Shown piece after piece: positions 22,202 to 33,268 of a stretch of 33,513 nucleotides of DNA (positions within the stretch are counted from its first letter, which is position 1; every line of letters starts with the position of its first letter). This DNA comes from Plakobranchus ocellatus (taxonomy: Eukaryota > Mollusca > Gastropoda > Plakobranchidae). A program made the position numbers and the translations under genes. Under the pieces are notes generated by a model that worked only from the letters and a program-made list of their open reading frames with translations, was not told the origin of the DNA and did no database searches. The stretch lies in NCBI GenBank assembly GCA_019648995.1, contig BLXT01008489.1, forward strand, positions 717,893 through 751,405. The letters run 5' to 3'.

Positions 22202-22891
22202 TGTAACAAAAACTAGACTTAGGGTTTATTATTGAACGCACGTCAACTCGAGAGTTCTAGAAAGAACCAGTTTAGGGGAGTTAATTTATGCAAAGCGAAG
22301 GAGAATTCATTACGTAAACGAACGTGACTCATGTTCTATTTTTAGCCCAGGGTTTTTTCCTAATGTCTTTTTGAAGACTGCTTTTATGTTATTTTAGGAT
22401 TATGATGTAATGTTCTAGATCTATATTTTGGAATATTCTATGCTTACATTATGGGATAGATTTCCAGAAATTTGTAGAGTTTTCTTTTGAAAAAGGTATA
22501 AATACCGGGAGAAGATTGGTGAAAGGGAGACACAGAGATATACCAGTATAACACAGAGATCACACAGAGAAGACACAGAGTAGGCAGAAAGTCATAGAGA
22601 GAGTACTCAGAGTTTTTAGAGATCACAGAGATTATAGAGATTGCAGTAAGATCATTGTATAGCGATTACGCAGATTTTTTAGAGCTAGATCTAGTTTTCT
22701 TATCGACGGCCTATGTGAATATTGTTTTATTTGATTTCCTGCAGTTGAGTTAAATAAACTTAGTTTTTTTTTAGTTCTTCATACAATCTCCAGAGTTCCG
22801 TTATTTTTCCAGCTAGGTCTATATAGATCTAAAGAACTCAACGTCCTACATCAGAGGTATTATCAACCTTTTATTTCTGGTGTTCGTGACA
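22202..22891 (+). mobile_element. Solo LTR of an LTR retrotransposon
   Basis: A 690-base unit starts TGTAAC and ends GTGACA, near-perfect short inverted ends of the TG...CA type, and is flanked on both sides by the same five bases, AGCTC (22197-22201 and 22892-22896). Inside, in plus orientation, are TATAAATA at 22497-22504 and AATAAA at 22753-22758 followed by a T-rich stretch, the expected promoter and polyadenylation parts of U3 and R. A purine-rich ACAGAGA-type repeat block lies between them (about 22525-22650). No gag or pol frame is adjacent, so the internal region was lost by LTR-LTR recombination. The 5-bp duplication fits Ty3/Gypsy, Bel/Pao or Copia elements; the superfamily is not resolved. 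Confidence 0.87.
22497..22504 (+). promoter_or_regulatory. TATA box of the solo LTR
   Basis: TATAAATA lies about 295 bases into the LTR and about 250 bases before its AATAAA signal, the usual order of U3 promoter and polyadenylation site. It points in the same direction as the TRAF gene and could start transcripts into its last exon. No use is shown by the sequence. Confidence 0.55.
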
Positions 22892-22896
22892 AGCTC

Positions 22897-23654
22897 TCTG
22901 AAAAGAGAAATTTTTTTTTTTTTTTTTTTATTTCAGAAACATCTACCAAAACTGAATCAGAAGTAAGATGGGTACGAAACTAAATATGCTCTGACAGCAT
23001 TTGCGGGATTTACTTTAGGGTGGAAAAATTCATTTAAATTTTCCTGCAACTCGTGGGAAAACGGCTCAGAGAAACAATAAGGCTTTTCAGTTATGGAAAA
23101 GGTCCCGGGTGACTTAATAGACATTAAAGAAAAATAATTTTTGTAAGTCATAATTGATCCAGCATTTCAAAATGCGCACAACTGACGGTCGAAATTCATG
23201 GAAATTTTGACTTGTATTCTCATGGATCATTTTTAAAAATTTATTTGAAACTTATTAAACAAAGTGTTTTCAAAAGTCAAATGCAAGTGATGTATTCTAC
23301 TATTGAAGTAAATTCTTATTTACATTGCAAACACGACCCCAGGCACCCTTTTGTACACGTTAAATAAATGAGAATATTTATGCAAATTTGAGAAAACTTT
23401 GGTATACATTCACTTTGGTCATTCGGCACATTGAGTTATGAGCATGATAAAATATAAGCTGATCATTTTCACTTTTATAGAATAAAAAATCTTGTAACTG
23501 TATAGCAATTCTAGATGACGATGTTTGCTAGTTTGAAGATTATTTATGGATTTTTTGTGCAAATACAATTTTTGAGAGGCTTTAGTGTATTACACTCATA
23601 AATATATCTATTTTGTTGAGATACACTCTAAACACAACCTTTTTTGCTCTACAG
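22897..23654 (+). other. 3' end of the TRAF intron
   Basis: A long T run (about 22911-22930), then unique sequence ending in the pyrimidine tract and CAG acceptor at 23640-23654. Confidence 0.6.
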
Positions 23655-23957
23655 GTACACTTTACATTGATAGATGGGAAGGAATTCAAAAATCACAAGT
23701 TCGCTTCTTTTCGCACTCCAATATCAGAGCCCTCTTGCAGAATGCCTAATGCATCTCCACAGCCAGGGTTTGGCATACAAGCTCTAATCAGTTTTCAGGA
23801 GATGGTAAAGGACATATCTCGATACACCTCCAGAGATAACCTCTATTTGCAAGTAATTGTGGACACACAGTATTCCCAGATCATCCACACAAGAATTAAA
23901 GGATTTGATCCCAGACCTACTGCCAACCAAAAATACATGCGTGTAGACAAGTCATAG
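23655..23957 (+). CDS. TRAF-family protein, terminal exon with second half of MATH/TRAF-C domain
   Basis: Acceptor TTTTTTGCTCTACAG, phase 0, 100 codons and a TAG stop. It begins VHFTLIDGKEFKNHKFASFR, which follows directly from LLLWPFQAD in the previous exon, just as WPF-x-x-x-V-x-(L/F)-x-L-x-D runs on in TRAF-C domains. No intervening exon is therefore needed, although the intron is 12,727 bases. Later elements are the variable loop (FRTPISEPSCRMPN), PGFGIQALISFQEM and the last strands, YTSRDNLYLQVIVDT, equivalent to the family Y-x-(R/K)-DD-x-(I/L)-x-(I/V)-x-(V/A)-x-VD end. In most TRAFs the second D of the DD pair is aspartate; here it is asparagine. A tail of about 24 residues (after VIVDTQYSQI, ending YMRVDKS) extends past the domain and is longer than in typical TRAFs. 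The 3' UTR boundary is not determined. Confidence 0.9.
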   Translation, partial: VHFTLIDGKEFKNHKFASFRTPISEPSCRMPNASPQPGFGIQALISFQEMVKDISRYTSRDNLYLQVIVDTQYSQIIHTRIKGFDPRPTANQKYMRVDKS

Positions 23958-26900
23958 GAGATTTTTTGCCTTTTTTTTGCTTTGTTGGTTAATTTGGTTC
24001 TTTTCAGTATGCTTGATAAGATAGTCACAGAGAAGAGAGCAAAGATGCCTTTCAATGATTGTATCTGGCTACACGATAACTTTCCATAGTTCAATATATT
24101 ACATATTTAAAGTGCAGTTCTGATGAAAGATGAAAGAGCTTGTGTAGTCAATGATGTTCAAGGTTTGGTCAAATTATGAAATCTTTGGAAAGGAAATTTT
24201 TAACAATAGGATCAGGTGATTTTAAAACATATTGCCAGTCAGGTGCCTCTTTATGTAGAGTATGATTTTAGAGATGCAATGATATTGCTTATGATTCAGC
24301 ATTACAGATTTTAGTCATCTGTGCTTATTTTATAAGTATATCTGAACAAAAAAGTGCTCCAGTGTCATGAATCAAAACTAACTCAGATTTTGTAGTACTG
24401 TCTTTGTTTTATGCAGAGCTGTTGAACTGTCTATGTGGCACAGGCTTATCAGTCAACACTGCTTAAGTGGATGTCCATGGGATATAGTAAAAAAGATTGA
24501 CTTATATGAAAAATCAACTCACAGAAGTTACATATTTTTAGTTACCTCCCCTGATTTAAGCAGTTGTTTCTTTTTTTCTGGGGAAGGGAAGGGGAGGGGG
24601 TTACAGAAGCCCAGTTTCTTTTACCAAAATCGCTCGCATGTTCATCTGCTTTTATATATTCATTACTAAACTATTAAATATGACTTTTGAGACTCTGACT
24701 GTCAACTAAGCTAATTGAGTTCTCTCAACATCATCTTGTTGTGATTGGTCCTGTTTTAATATCATAGTGCCCAGATATCTGAAAATGCGTCTTCTTCATT
24801 GGTGTCTTCACAATATTGGAAAGTACACCAACTTCGTTGAAACATTCTTCTGGTTTTTGTTATTGTTGTCTTTGTATTTTTTGTTCATGTTATTGTTTTA
24901 TTTATTATTTTTTATGCTACCCTACTTCGTTTTCACCCCTTAAAAATGTTTGAGTTTGCATTTTAGTGGCAAACTTGTCTACTCTGGTGGCCTTGCTCTA
25001 AGTTTGGCAATGTAGATCTAGTGTTTCAATGTGGTTTATAATACGCCCAAGTAATGGCTTTCTGTTTGCTTTACTTCTAGCTTAGATTGAATGAGGCTGG
25101 AAATGTACATGTTTGTAGATAGGCAGTGCACAACTAGGTATAGATGGATCTACGATCTAGATTATAGTATACCAGTATTGTGTTGGCTACAGTGGAAATT
25201 TGCTTGACCCTACGGTCTTTATTCTTCACTTGAAGAAAAGGGGAGGAGGTGCCATGGGTTTGTGAAGGAGAAAGAAAAAATTCCATTGACTAACATTGAG
25301 AAGACCAAGACAGACAAGTCATATTTTTCAAAATTACTGTTCACATCCAACAAATCCACGTGTTGTTTGGACAAGATGGGCATGCTTGATCGTCACTGTA
25401 GAACTACATCAGAGCTGGAGAGAGAGGAAGACTTTGAAATTCAAACAATCATGCCAACACGGCCTAGAGCAACATAATGGACGCTGCCGATGTAATAAGT
25501 GTGAGTAGACCTAGAACAAGACCTGCCTTTAGACTAGATTGTTGGCCCTTAAACACACGCACAAAAAAAAGCAAAAAAAATTTCCCTGCTTTGATTGTAA
25601 TAAAGCGTTGGGGAATGTAACAGAAGATGTATTGGACAGTGAAAGGTTAGCATTATGCACATGGATATCGGTTTGTATATGTTTGTACAGGTCTGTAAGT
25701 GTAACATTTTTATAGATTAGAGGGAGTAAAAGCGTTCTTTGATGAGTGGCACAGAGCAATAAAGATTGACTGAGGTAAAAATAGAGTTATGCGACTGCCC
25801 TTTACAATAATGTTCAAAGGGGGTGGTTCCAAGTAAAAAGATTGTCTTTTGAATGAAAATCGACTTAAGCAGTGTTGACTGAATCTGGTCAAAGAAAACA
25901 AGCATAAGGAACCATTATTTTGATGAGGATTATTGGAGAGATTATATTGCTATGTAGATTAATGCTCATCATTAGTTTAAAAAGTACTACATTTTTGCTT
26001 TTTAGTATTAATGTGTGTCTTCTGTTTCTTTGCTAAGCAAAAAACATACGTTTGAGATAGAAAAGAGGAAGGAGTGACGTTGGGAGAGGCATACTAAATA
26101 TGCTCTTGCTTAGGAAGAGTTTGTTTCCAAATCCATTTACTTCATTATCATGGAAAACTTGTTTATTCCATAATAAAGTTTTTTTAATTTTTTAAAATGG
26201 CTCCAGTGATTTATTTTAATGAACATACATCAAGTTTTCACTATAATAAAGTATCTAGAGTTGAACTTCATAAAACTCTTATGCTTAGAGAAACTTTGAT
26301 GGTCAAGAGCTCATAAGTAGCAAAATGTCACACTGGATCCAGAAAAACTACTTTTCATAATTATACAGTTAACAATTTTCTGTGACTGTTTTAATTCATT
26401 TCTTCAATATGCTTTGCTTTAACAAAGTGAGGCTATTAGCTTCAAAAAAAGAGATAGATTGCTAGTACAGATATTTTAGAATCAATATTTCCCATCTTCC
26501 TCTTCCAGTTTTTGAGCCAAATGTTTGAAAGCTTAAAATACAAAATCATGCCCTACACAGGGCTTCAAACAATATCCATAGGTTTTTATTTCTTAAATTA
26601 TCTTTTTGGGCAATACTGCATTTTAAGAAATATTCTATAATTCATTGTATTACTTGTGTTTGTTATGTTTTTTCATCTTTTCTGAAGAGATCAGAAATAC
26701 ATTTCTCTGATACTTGTATTATGTGTTTACGTGTAATATATTTCTTATGCACATAAAATCTTTGATGTGAAAAGGAAAGTGTACAGATTTTGTGTGAAAA
26801 AAGGCAAAATAACTATGTAGACGAAATACACACTTTAACATCTTTGTGTGCATTTGCTTGTTTTGCACTACTATATTTTCTGTTTTTGTTTTTTTTTTTT

Positions 26901-28084
26901 CTGTCATTGTGAAGCCTAATTTTTAAAAAATCTTTCTTGATTGTCAGTGTTTCTAAGAGTATTTGTCACGTATGTGAAGGTGCAGGAGGCAAGAATTTTA
27001 GTGACCCTAAGTTTTGTATTTCCCCCTTTTTTAAAAAAAAATTCCTTATCTTGTATTTACAGCATGTATGCAGCTCTTTTTTTTTTATTTCATAATTACT
27101 TAGTTCTTTACCTCTATTGTGAAATCATGTTGCCACTTGAATAACCCTAGAATAAGTCCTTTGGAAACATCTGACAGTTTTGCAGTTTTATAGGAAATGA
27201 CAGCTATTTAAACTTTTTTCCTTCATTAAATTGGTTTGTATACATTCAAATCCTGTTGTTTAAAACACACAGTGGTTTTTCTGTGCAGTTGCAACTCTTG
27301 TAAACTTACAGAGGAGAATTTCAATATGACAGAATGTGTAAATTTCAGCTTCACCCCATTTAGATTGATGTCAAGATATCTGAACATGAGAAATTGAATT
27401 CTATCAAAACAATTAGGCAGGGAATTAATTAAATACTTGTTTTTTTAAATATGTCTGGAAACCAGCTCAAATGAGTATTTAGAATCATTTGATGGCCTAA
27501 AACTGCACTTAGTGCATTTTGTAGTGGTGAAAACTGAATAGATTTGCCGGCAACACCCAGGCTTTTTGATTTTGTCGTTAGGGAAAGAGCAAGCATTAAA
27601 ATCTTTTTGCATTATTTGAAATGTTATGAAACATTTAACTCATTAGTGTCTCAAAACTATGAGGTCAAATTGAGCATTGGTGCCATATGTTTCGTGGGGT
27701 TTTTTTTGTTTTTTTGCTGAGAACAAGTAATTTTTTATTTTTATGATAAAATAATTGTAGTAACACGAAATTTGAATGTTATGTGCTAGCTTTTTGCGTG
27801 AAAGAGTATAAATATCACGTCAAGGATGGGTTTTGTTTTACATCCTAATTTAGTCCTGCCATTCCTTTTGATTTAATCAATAATATATATACATTTTTTT
27901 TTCAAAAAATCTGGGAAAATGGTAGTTTTTGTTCTTGTTTTTTTATAAGTCACTAGGACTTGGTGGAAAAATCAACATTTTAAATGGAGAATTCCTTTCC
28001 CGCATATGCACTAGCCTGGAAGGTCGTTAAGCAATATCATTATTTGATTGGATTTGCTAATTATTCCATATAACATTAGCTTAG
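23958..28084. other. 3' UTR and downstream DNA, no second gene seen
   Basis: The first part is probably TRAF 3' UTR. No exon, SINE or transposon signature was recognised; the reading frames are short and low in complexity. Confidence 0.5.
25599..25604 (+). promoter_or_regulatory. Candidate polyadenylation signal AATAAA downstream of the TRAF stop
   Basis: The first plus-strand AATAAA I noticed after the TAG at 23957, about 1.6 kb downstream. Another lies at 26172-26177, followed by a T-rich stretch that could serve as downstream element. Either could end the TRAF transcript. The sequence alone does not choose between them, and the word is common in DNA this AT-rich. Confidence 0.25.
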
Positions 28085-28155
28085 GTTAGGTAGATCAGGC
28101 CAAAGGACATATAAATATGTCCTGCTGTGTTGTGCAAATAATCAATCAGTCAAAA
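28085..28155 (+). mobile_element. Possible LINE 3' tail with hairpin
   Basis: A near-palindrome, AGGACATATAAATATGTCCT (28104-28123), is followed by GCTGTGTTGTGCAAATAATC and AATCAGTC. A 3' stem-loop followed by a short simple repeat is the form of CR1/L2- and RTE-type LINE tails. No reverse-transcriptase frame is nearby, as expected for a 5'-truncated copy. This rests on form only. Confidence 0.35.
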
Positions 28156-29394
28156 GCAAGTTTAACTTCTGTTTTTGGACTTATAGATGCAGAATTAATG
28201 AAGACAATGTTTTAGAATGAATCATTTTGCACTTTCTAGAAGCTGTAGATCCCTTTACAAGTTTGTCCCACTCTGCAGAAGTTTCAACACAATTTCTTAC
28301 TTTTAATAAGTTGACCGTTATAAAAGAATACGGTGTCAAGAAAATTAGGTACATGCAGATCTATTGGGAGGAAGACACACCAAGATGGAAGTTCATCTAT
28401 TGGTTCTATCCCCTTAGTCCAGGGAATACAAAAATCTGGAACTAGTGAAGTGGAGATAAAGAGTGGAAATTTAAAAAGAAAAAAAAAAACAGGCCCACCA
28501 TGTACATGTTCACTTCAGTTGCATGTTTTAAAGGCAAGCGGTTAGGTGATTGGAGGTGTTGCCATGGTGCAGAACTCCCTCCAAATCAAGAATCTAGTCT
28601 ATATCTTTGTCGAGAATTAAAGACACCTCTGTAAAGATGTACCAGTTGGTTATGCTGAGTATTCTTATGATTTTTTCACAAATCTGCTGAGCTTTATTTT
28701 TCACAAATCTCCTGATTATCTGTCCAGTCATAGTGGCAGATCTGATAATAGCAACAATTTTTCAATGAAATGTTCAGTATTCCCTAACAGTAACAGTTCA
28801 TTTTGACAAATTGCTTCCTTTTACTGTTAACCAAACATTTTAATATCATGAGCAGTGGTTGATTTCAGAATGTAGGTTAGTAACTTTTGATTTTAATACA
28901 AGGAGAATCAAATTTCTGACTGATAAAGAGTATGCTTTCTGAGAGTTGTTTTTGTTTTGTTTAGTTTTGTTTTTTTACACCAAAATAACCTTCGCCATTC
29001 ACCTCGGCTCATTTATATTTGTAAAAGTAAATAAAAGATTTGCTATTTATCAAGATTACAGTGGTAAAATCAATATCTTGAAATATTTAAATTATATTTT
29101 GATGTTTCTTTTTAACGGCAGATGTATGTGTTAGGTTTTATCTAAATCCATCGAAATCACAAATTTGTGGAACAACCTATGTTTTCCCCAGTCTAACTGC
29201 CAAGCTTAACACATCCGACGCCTTGACCAGATGATAGAGACCAGGTGAACTTGTACACTAAAGAATCTAGAGTGTTTCCAACCCCGCTGATAGCTGCCGA
29301 GTGGTACATGCAAACTATTTTCTATAATTTTAATCCCTAGTCTTGAAGATAAGGTAATGGATGCAAGTGTCAGCCGACATTGTGCTGATTGTCC
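28156..29394. other. No feature seen
   Basis: AT-rich unique DNA with T runs. Confidence 0.45.
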
Positions 29395-29600
29395 CACTAG
29401 TACTACTACTTCTACGACTAACTATTTCTAATACCACTACTAATACTAATATCTCTACCTCTACTACCACTACCACTGCTATCACAACAACAACAACAAC
29501 AAATACTACTATTACTCTACTACTACCACTACCACCACCGCCGCCACCACCACCACCTCTTCTACTACTACTACTAATACAACTATCTTAGTTGTTGTTG
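29395..29600 (+). repeat. Trinucleotide (ACY)n cryptic repeat
   Basis: A tract of ACT, ACC, ACA and CCG triplets about 200 bases long. It includes (ACA)6 near 29486 and (GTTGTT)n at 29591-29601, able to pair as a hairpin. Its Thr/Pro/Leu reading frame is a product of the repeat. Confidence 0.93.
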
Positions 29601-30037
29601 TTGAGCCCATATAATTTGATTTGCTCAACAGTCGAGGTCGGGGTACATTTCCCACTCTGAGTCTTTGTTTTACATTTAAACCAAAAATTGATCACTTCAA
29701 AATTTCAGAAAACCATATTGGTACTATATTCGAAGCCATTGAATATTCTCGGATCGCTTAGCGACAACGTTTGAATTAAAACAGACATGAAATTGACCAG
29801 CTTATGCATCTCACACAAATACTCATAGGAATTCTCATTGGAATGGGAAAGATGCAATTGGTTTAGATTAAAATGTTTTACTCAATTTAAGCACTCTCTT
29901 GTTGCTAGAAAATACTGATGGCGATGTAGTGGTCGGTGGATGTAATTAGTCCAGTATGAACTGATATACTCTTACAACAACAGAATTGAAATGAAGCAAT
30001 CACTTGTTGCTAGTGGAGTACCAATAGGCGCATAAAA

Positions 30038-30108
30038 TGTGAAAATGGAAGCTTGAGGCAGGGTTAATCCATTTTCTACTGAGGATTTATTTTTGCTTCA
30101 TTTTCACA
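30038..30108. repeat. Short inverted repeat
   Basis: TGTGAAAATGGAAGC (30038-30052) and GCTTCATTTTCACA (30095-30108) pair with one bulge across a 42-base loop. No associated element was recognised. Confidence 0.6.
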
Positions 30109-30313
30109 TACATATGTGGTGGACAAAAGTGAACGAATACATATACATGTAATGAATACCAACTTTAGTTAATATTATTATTATATCCTTAATACTGCAG
30201 CAGCTAACAAAAGTTCTTTAAAAAGGACGTTAGCAGGATAGAATGCTCATGAATGCCGAAATACGTGAAAAAGTTAATGCACCACCACGTAATGACAAAA
30301 AAGGGTAATTGAA

Positions 30314-30552
30314 TTTTTTTTTCTTTTAATTGTAAATAGTATCTGTATAAACCGTTCTTCGAAAGATATTAAACTAAAGCAATGTTAGGTTAAACTTTCC
30401 TCTTTAAATACACGGAGCAGCCGTCAGAATAATTTTTTTTTTCTTTTAATTGTAAATAGTATCTGTATAAACCGTTCTTCGAAAGATATTAAACTAAAGC
30501 AATGTTAGGTTAAACTTTCCTCTTTAAATACACGGAGCAGCCGTCAGAATAA
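30314..30552 (+). repeat. Exact 120-bp tandem duplication
   Basis: Bases 30314-30432 are identical to 30434-30552. The unit begins with a T run, TTCTTTTAATTGTAAATAG, and ends CACGGAGCAGCCGTCAGAAT. No difference was found over 119 bases, so it is very recent, polymorphic or an assembly error. There is no open frame inside. Confidence 0.97.
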
Positions 30553-31879
30553 GACTTAGAAATCCAAAAATATTATTCCATCAAAAAAACATCCATTGGG
30601 TTTAAATATCAATAATAAAAGATAGATATATACGTTCTTAAATTGTGACGCACGTTTCATTTCAGAAAAATGTGCTGTTTGTTATTAAACCATATTTCTA
30701 TAACACAGTAGAGAGACTAGAACCATTATCTTCACGACCTCCTGCCATGTTCAACGCTTTCGTGTGAACGAAAGCAACTGTGGGTGTTATTCCACCGAAA
30801 TTGAGTACTTGAAAACGAAACTTTGTCAACATTAAAGAAATGTTCGCTCGTTACATTGTGGCATGATTTAGAATTAGAATGCTGGGAAAATTATTTCGTT
30901 CAAACCAACTTATTATGGTGGTTTAATAAAACTCTGGTTTTGTTTAAAATTACTGTCAAAGAAAGCATTTGTAAACCACTTTTAAATCAACTTTTGTCTT
31001 TGAGCGGAGATCTAAGGCCGCTGATCTAATCTAGTCCAACGGACATGAGAAGTAGCGATCGTCACGCACACCAAACATGCCATTAATTTGCTTCGGATCA
31101 TGACTTTTTATGTACTAAATTATCATTTACGAGAGCTCCTCTGTGCATCAAACAGAAAAGATGTGCATCAATTTGCCTTTCTTTGCTCTCAGGTCGTTTC
31201 ATTATGGCCAGAACAAGCCTGTCTTTTTTTGGTTGTTTTTTTTTTTTTTAAGATAAGAAAAAAAAACTCTCTTTCAAGAAAAAATACCTCTAAACAGTTG
31301 CCCTTGTTAAATTGACGAGAAAATGTTTTTGCAGGCTAAATCCATGGCATGCTTTTGGTCCATTTTAATGTCATTACTATTCTTAGGCGATCTTTATAGG
31401 CCAAAATAAAAAAAGGAGGATTTGGGCCTATATTATGTGTCGTAATAAGATGAGCTCGGCCTATATTTTTGCGTTAGGCCAAAATATAAACGAACAGGGT
31501 TAAAAAAAAACACAACTCAAAAACATGAAAGTTGTCCTGGTTTCAATCGCTGATGGTTGTTAAATGTTAATGCATTTCCTCTTTTAATATAAAAAAAAGT
31601 AATGCCCCCATTTCCCACTTCACAATATCACATTTTTATGCTCTTATCGGTGCCTAACAATTTTCATGTCTAGGTTGTGTACTTTTTCATATTATCCTGT
31701 TTATTTGTTGGCCAAGCTCCATTATGTGTAGACTATGATACATAGAAAATTCACTACAAAATGATCAAATTTAAAGGTTGTAAGTAACTTTCAATAACAT
31801 ACTTTATTTTTTGCAGATATTGAAAAATACAAGAAAAAAGAAATGAAAACAGAAATTGGAACTTACGCTGCATTATCTC
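30553..31879. other. No feature seen
   Basis: AT-rich unique DNA. AGGCC words recur at 31397-31490 (TAGGCCAAAATA twice, GGCCTATATT twice), a small decayed repeat. Confidence 0.45.
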
Positions 31880-32440
31880 ACCTGTAACAAATACACAGTA
31901 ACTGATGTCGATTTTTATTGTATCTTCTCAACTTGGGCATTGGCTCAAAATAGTGACAGCAACTAAATGTTCCAAAGCTTTCATCGACCAGCTTTCTCTT
32001 CTTTGGCATTGACTCTTGAATGGCCAAAGGCAAGTTTTTGTCCACGTTGTTTACTTTGAGGTATTGCTTGAGATGCACCATGGAGCGCCTGGTAGAAAGA
32101 GGTCATGTGAGTGAATGACATGTGCTGGAGACTGTCTAATGTATCCAAGGATTGCAGCATGCCCACCACCATTTTTAGATCGTGCGGTAGTGACCATAGG
32201 GCGTAATTCTGATCCATCTATCTACACCTTTCATGATTGAGACATTTACATTTCTGTACAATCTTGGGCAGAGGTATACCGTATAGTCACATTTCTTTTC
32301 CATGGTTGGACATCTCTATGCCTTACCAACAGGTTCAAACCCTACAGAGTTGCTTGCCCAAGTGACAACAGAATTGTCATTCCAAGACAGCACAAAAAGG
32401 CTATCACGGCGATGAAGTCTGAAACCAGTCCCTCTACGCC
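31880..32440 (-). pseudogene. Degraded piggyBac transposase of the PGBD3/PGBD4-like group
   Basis: Three minus-strand frames carry successive pieces of a DDE transposase. Around 32319-32387 the frame reads SWNDNSVVTWASNSVGFEPV, comparable to the W-x-DNK-x-V-x-x-x-SN-x-x-x-x-EPV block. At 32217-32234 it reads MKGVDR, then one base off at 32200-32217 MDQNYA; together these are the MGGVD-x-MDQN signature with a one-base deletion. At about 32040-32093 a third frame reads TRRSMVHLKQYLK, like the later FRR-x-V-x-x-YLK helix. At least two frameshifts and a stop break the gene. This subfamily differs from the 18432-20059 relic, which has TKGGID. No terminal repeats were found. An 83-codon frame at 32775-33026 may or may not belong to it. 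Confidence 0.68.
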
Positions 32441-32774
32441 TAGCATGGCGTTTTTTGCAAAAAAAAAAAAAAAAATCCCAAATTTTGCAAGCAAAAAATG
32501 GCAAAATTTGCAAAAATTTTGCAAGAATTTTGCGGGTTTTTTTTTTTTCGGTAGAAAACCAACAAAAGATTTATGAAAGAGAAATGTGAAGTGATATTGA
32601 ACATAGATTGACAAAATGGTGGAATAAAATATGATTACTTGAAAAAAAAGATCGCATTTATTGAATAAACAGGCAAGAAAAAAAATTGATTCAAAAAAAT
32701 CTTTTCCAATAAAGTCGTTGCAATAAAGAAAAACGAGTTATTTCAATGAGCCCCCCGATAGATTCCGTCGCCTT

Positions 32775-33026
32775 TCAGACAACAGTATTGTATAGCGAAA
32801 AGCTCCTCTCAAGCATCGGCAGAGCTAACTGTGTTTTAAATCCCAAAAAATGTTCTATGTTGAAGGTCTCTGTGGGTAAGGACTTCAAAGCAGCTGGATC
32901 CAGGTTTTTGATGTAACTTGCAACGTCTGATCTCCTGATCTGGCACCAATCCCAATCCAGGAATGCCACGCAACTCATTTGGAGGAGGGACCATGGCCAT
33001 CTATATAATAACTCGGGTGGAGTCAA
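32775..33026 (-). other. Open frame of unknown origin beside the piggyBac relic
   Basis: An 83-codon minus-strand frame beginning MTPPELLYRWPWSLLQ and containing DWDWCQIRRSDVASYIKNLD. It is upstream, in transcript sense, of the relic at 31880-32440, separated by poly-A and TTTTGCAA-rich low-complexity DNA. I do not recognise a domain. It could be an unrelated transposon scrap or a chance frame. Confidence 0.2.
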
Positions 33027-33029
33027 CTT

Positions 33030-33268
33030 ATTAAATTAGGGACTGACTTTGCGTTTGTGACCCTTTACATATGAGTGCGTTCCCCCACCTATCTGGTGGC
33101 GGTATCAGACTTTATGAAAACTCTCAAATTCCAAAGTGTCGAAAGTAAATCTCTAACCCCCTCCGTCTGGGGTCTGCTAGGCTGTGCAAAAATCCCCCAC
33201 CTATGGGGATCGAACTCCGGTTGCTCAAACAGTAGCGAGTACCATACCACTAGACCACTGAAGCGCCC
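33030..33268 (-). mobile_element. tRNA-headed SINE
   Basis: The minus strand from 33268 reads GGGCGCTTCAGTGGTCTAGT, with an A-box-like TGGTCTAGTGGTATGG. About 30 bases later comes GGAGTTCGATCCCC, a B box. The body then contains TAGGTGGGGGAT and, about 110 bases on, a second TAGGTGGGGGAA. The head resembles tRNA-Asp/Glu/Gly genes, but the arms do not close into a tRNA. The tail boundary is a guess. The head differs from that of the SINE at 21270-21396, so they are separate families. Confidence 0.65.

Noticed and set aside
29361..29591. Thr/Pro/Leu-rich 76-codon frame
   Set aside because: Product of the (ACY)n trinucleotide repeat.
32334..32344. GGTTCAAACCC as a pol III B box
   Set aside because: It lies within the VGFEPV coding block of the piggyBac relic and has no A box partner.
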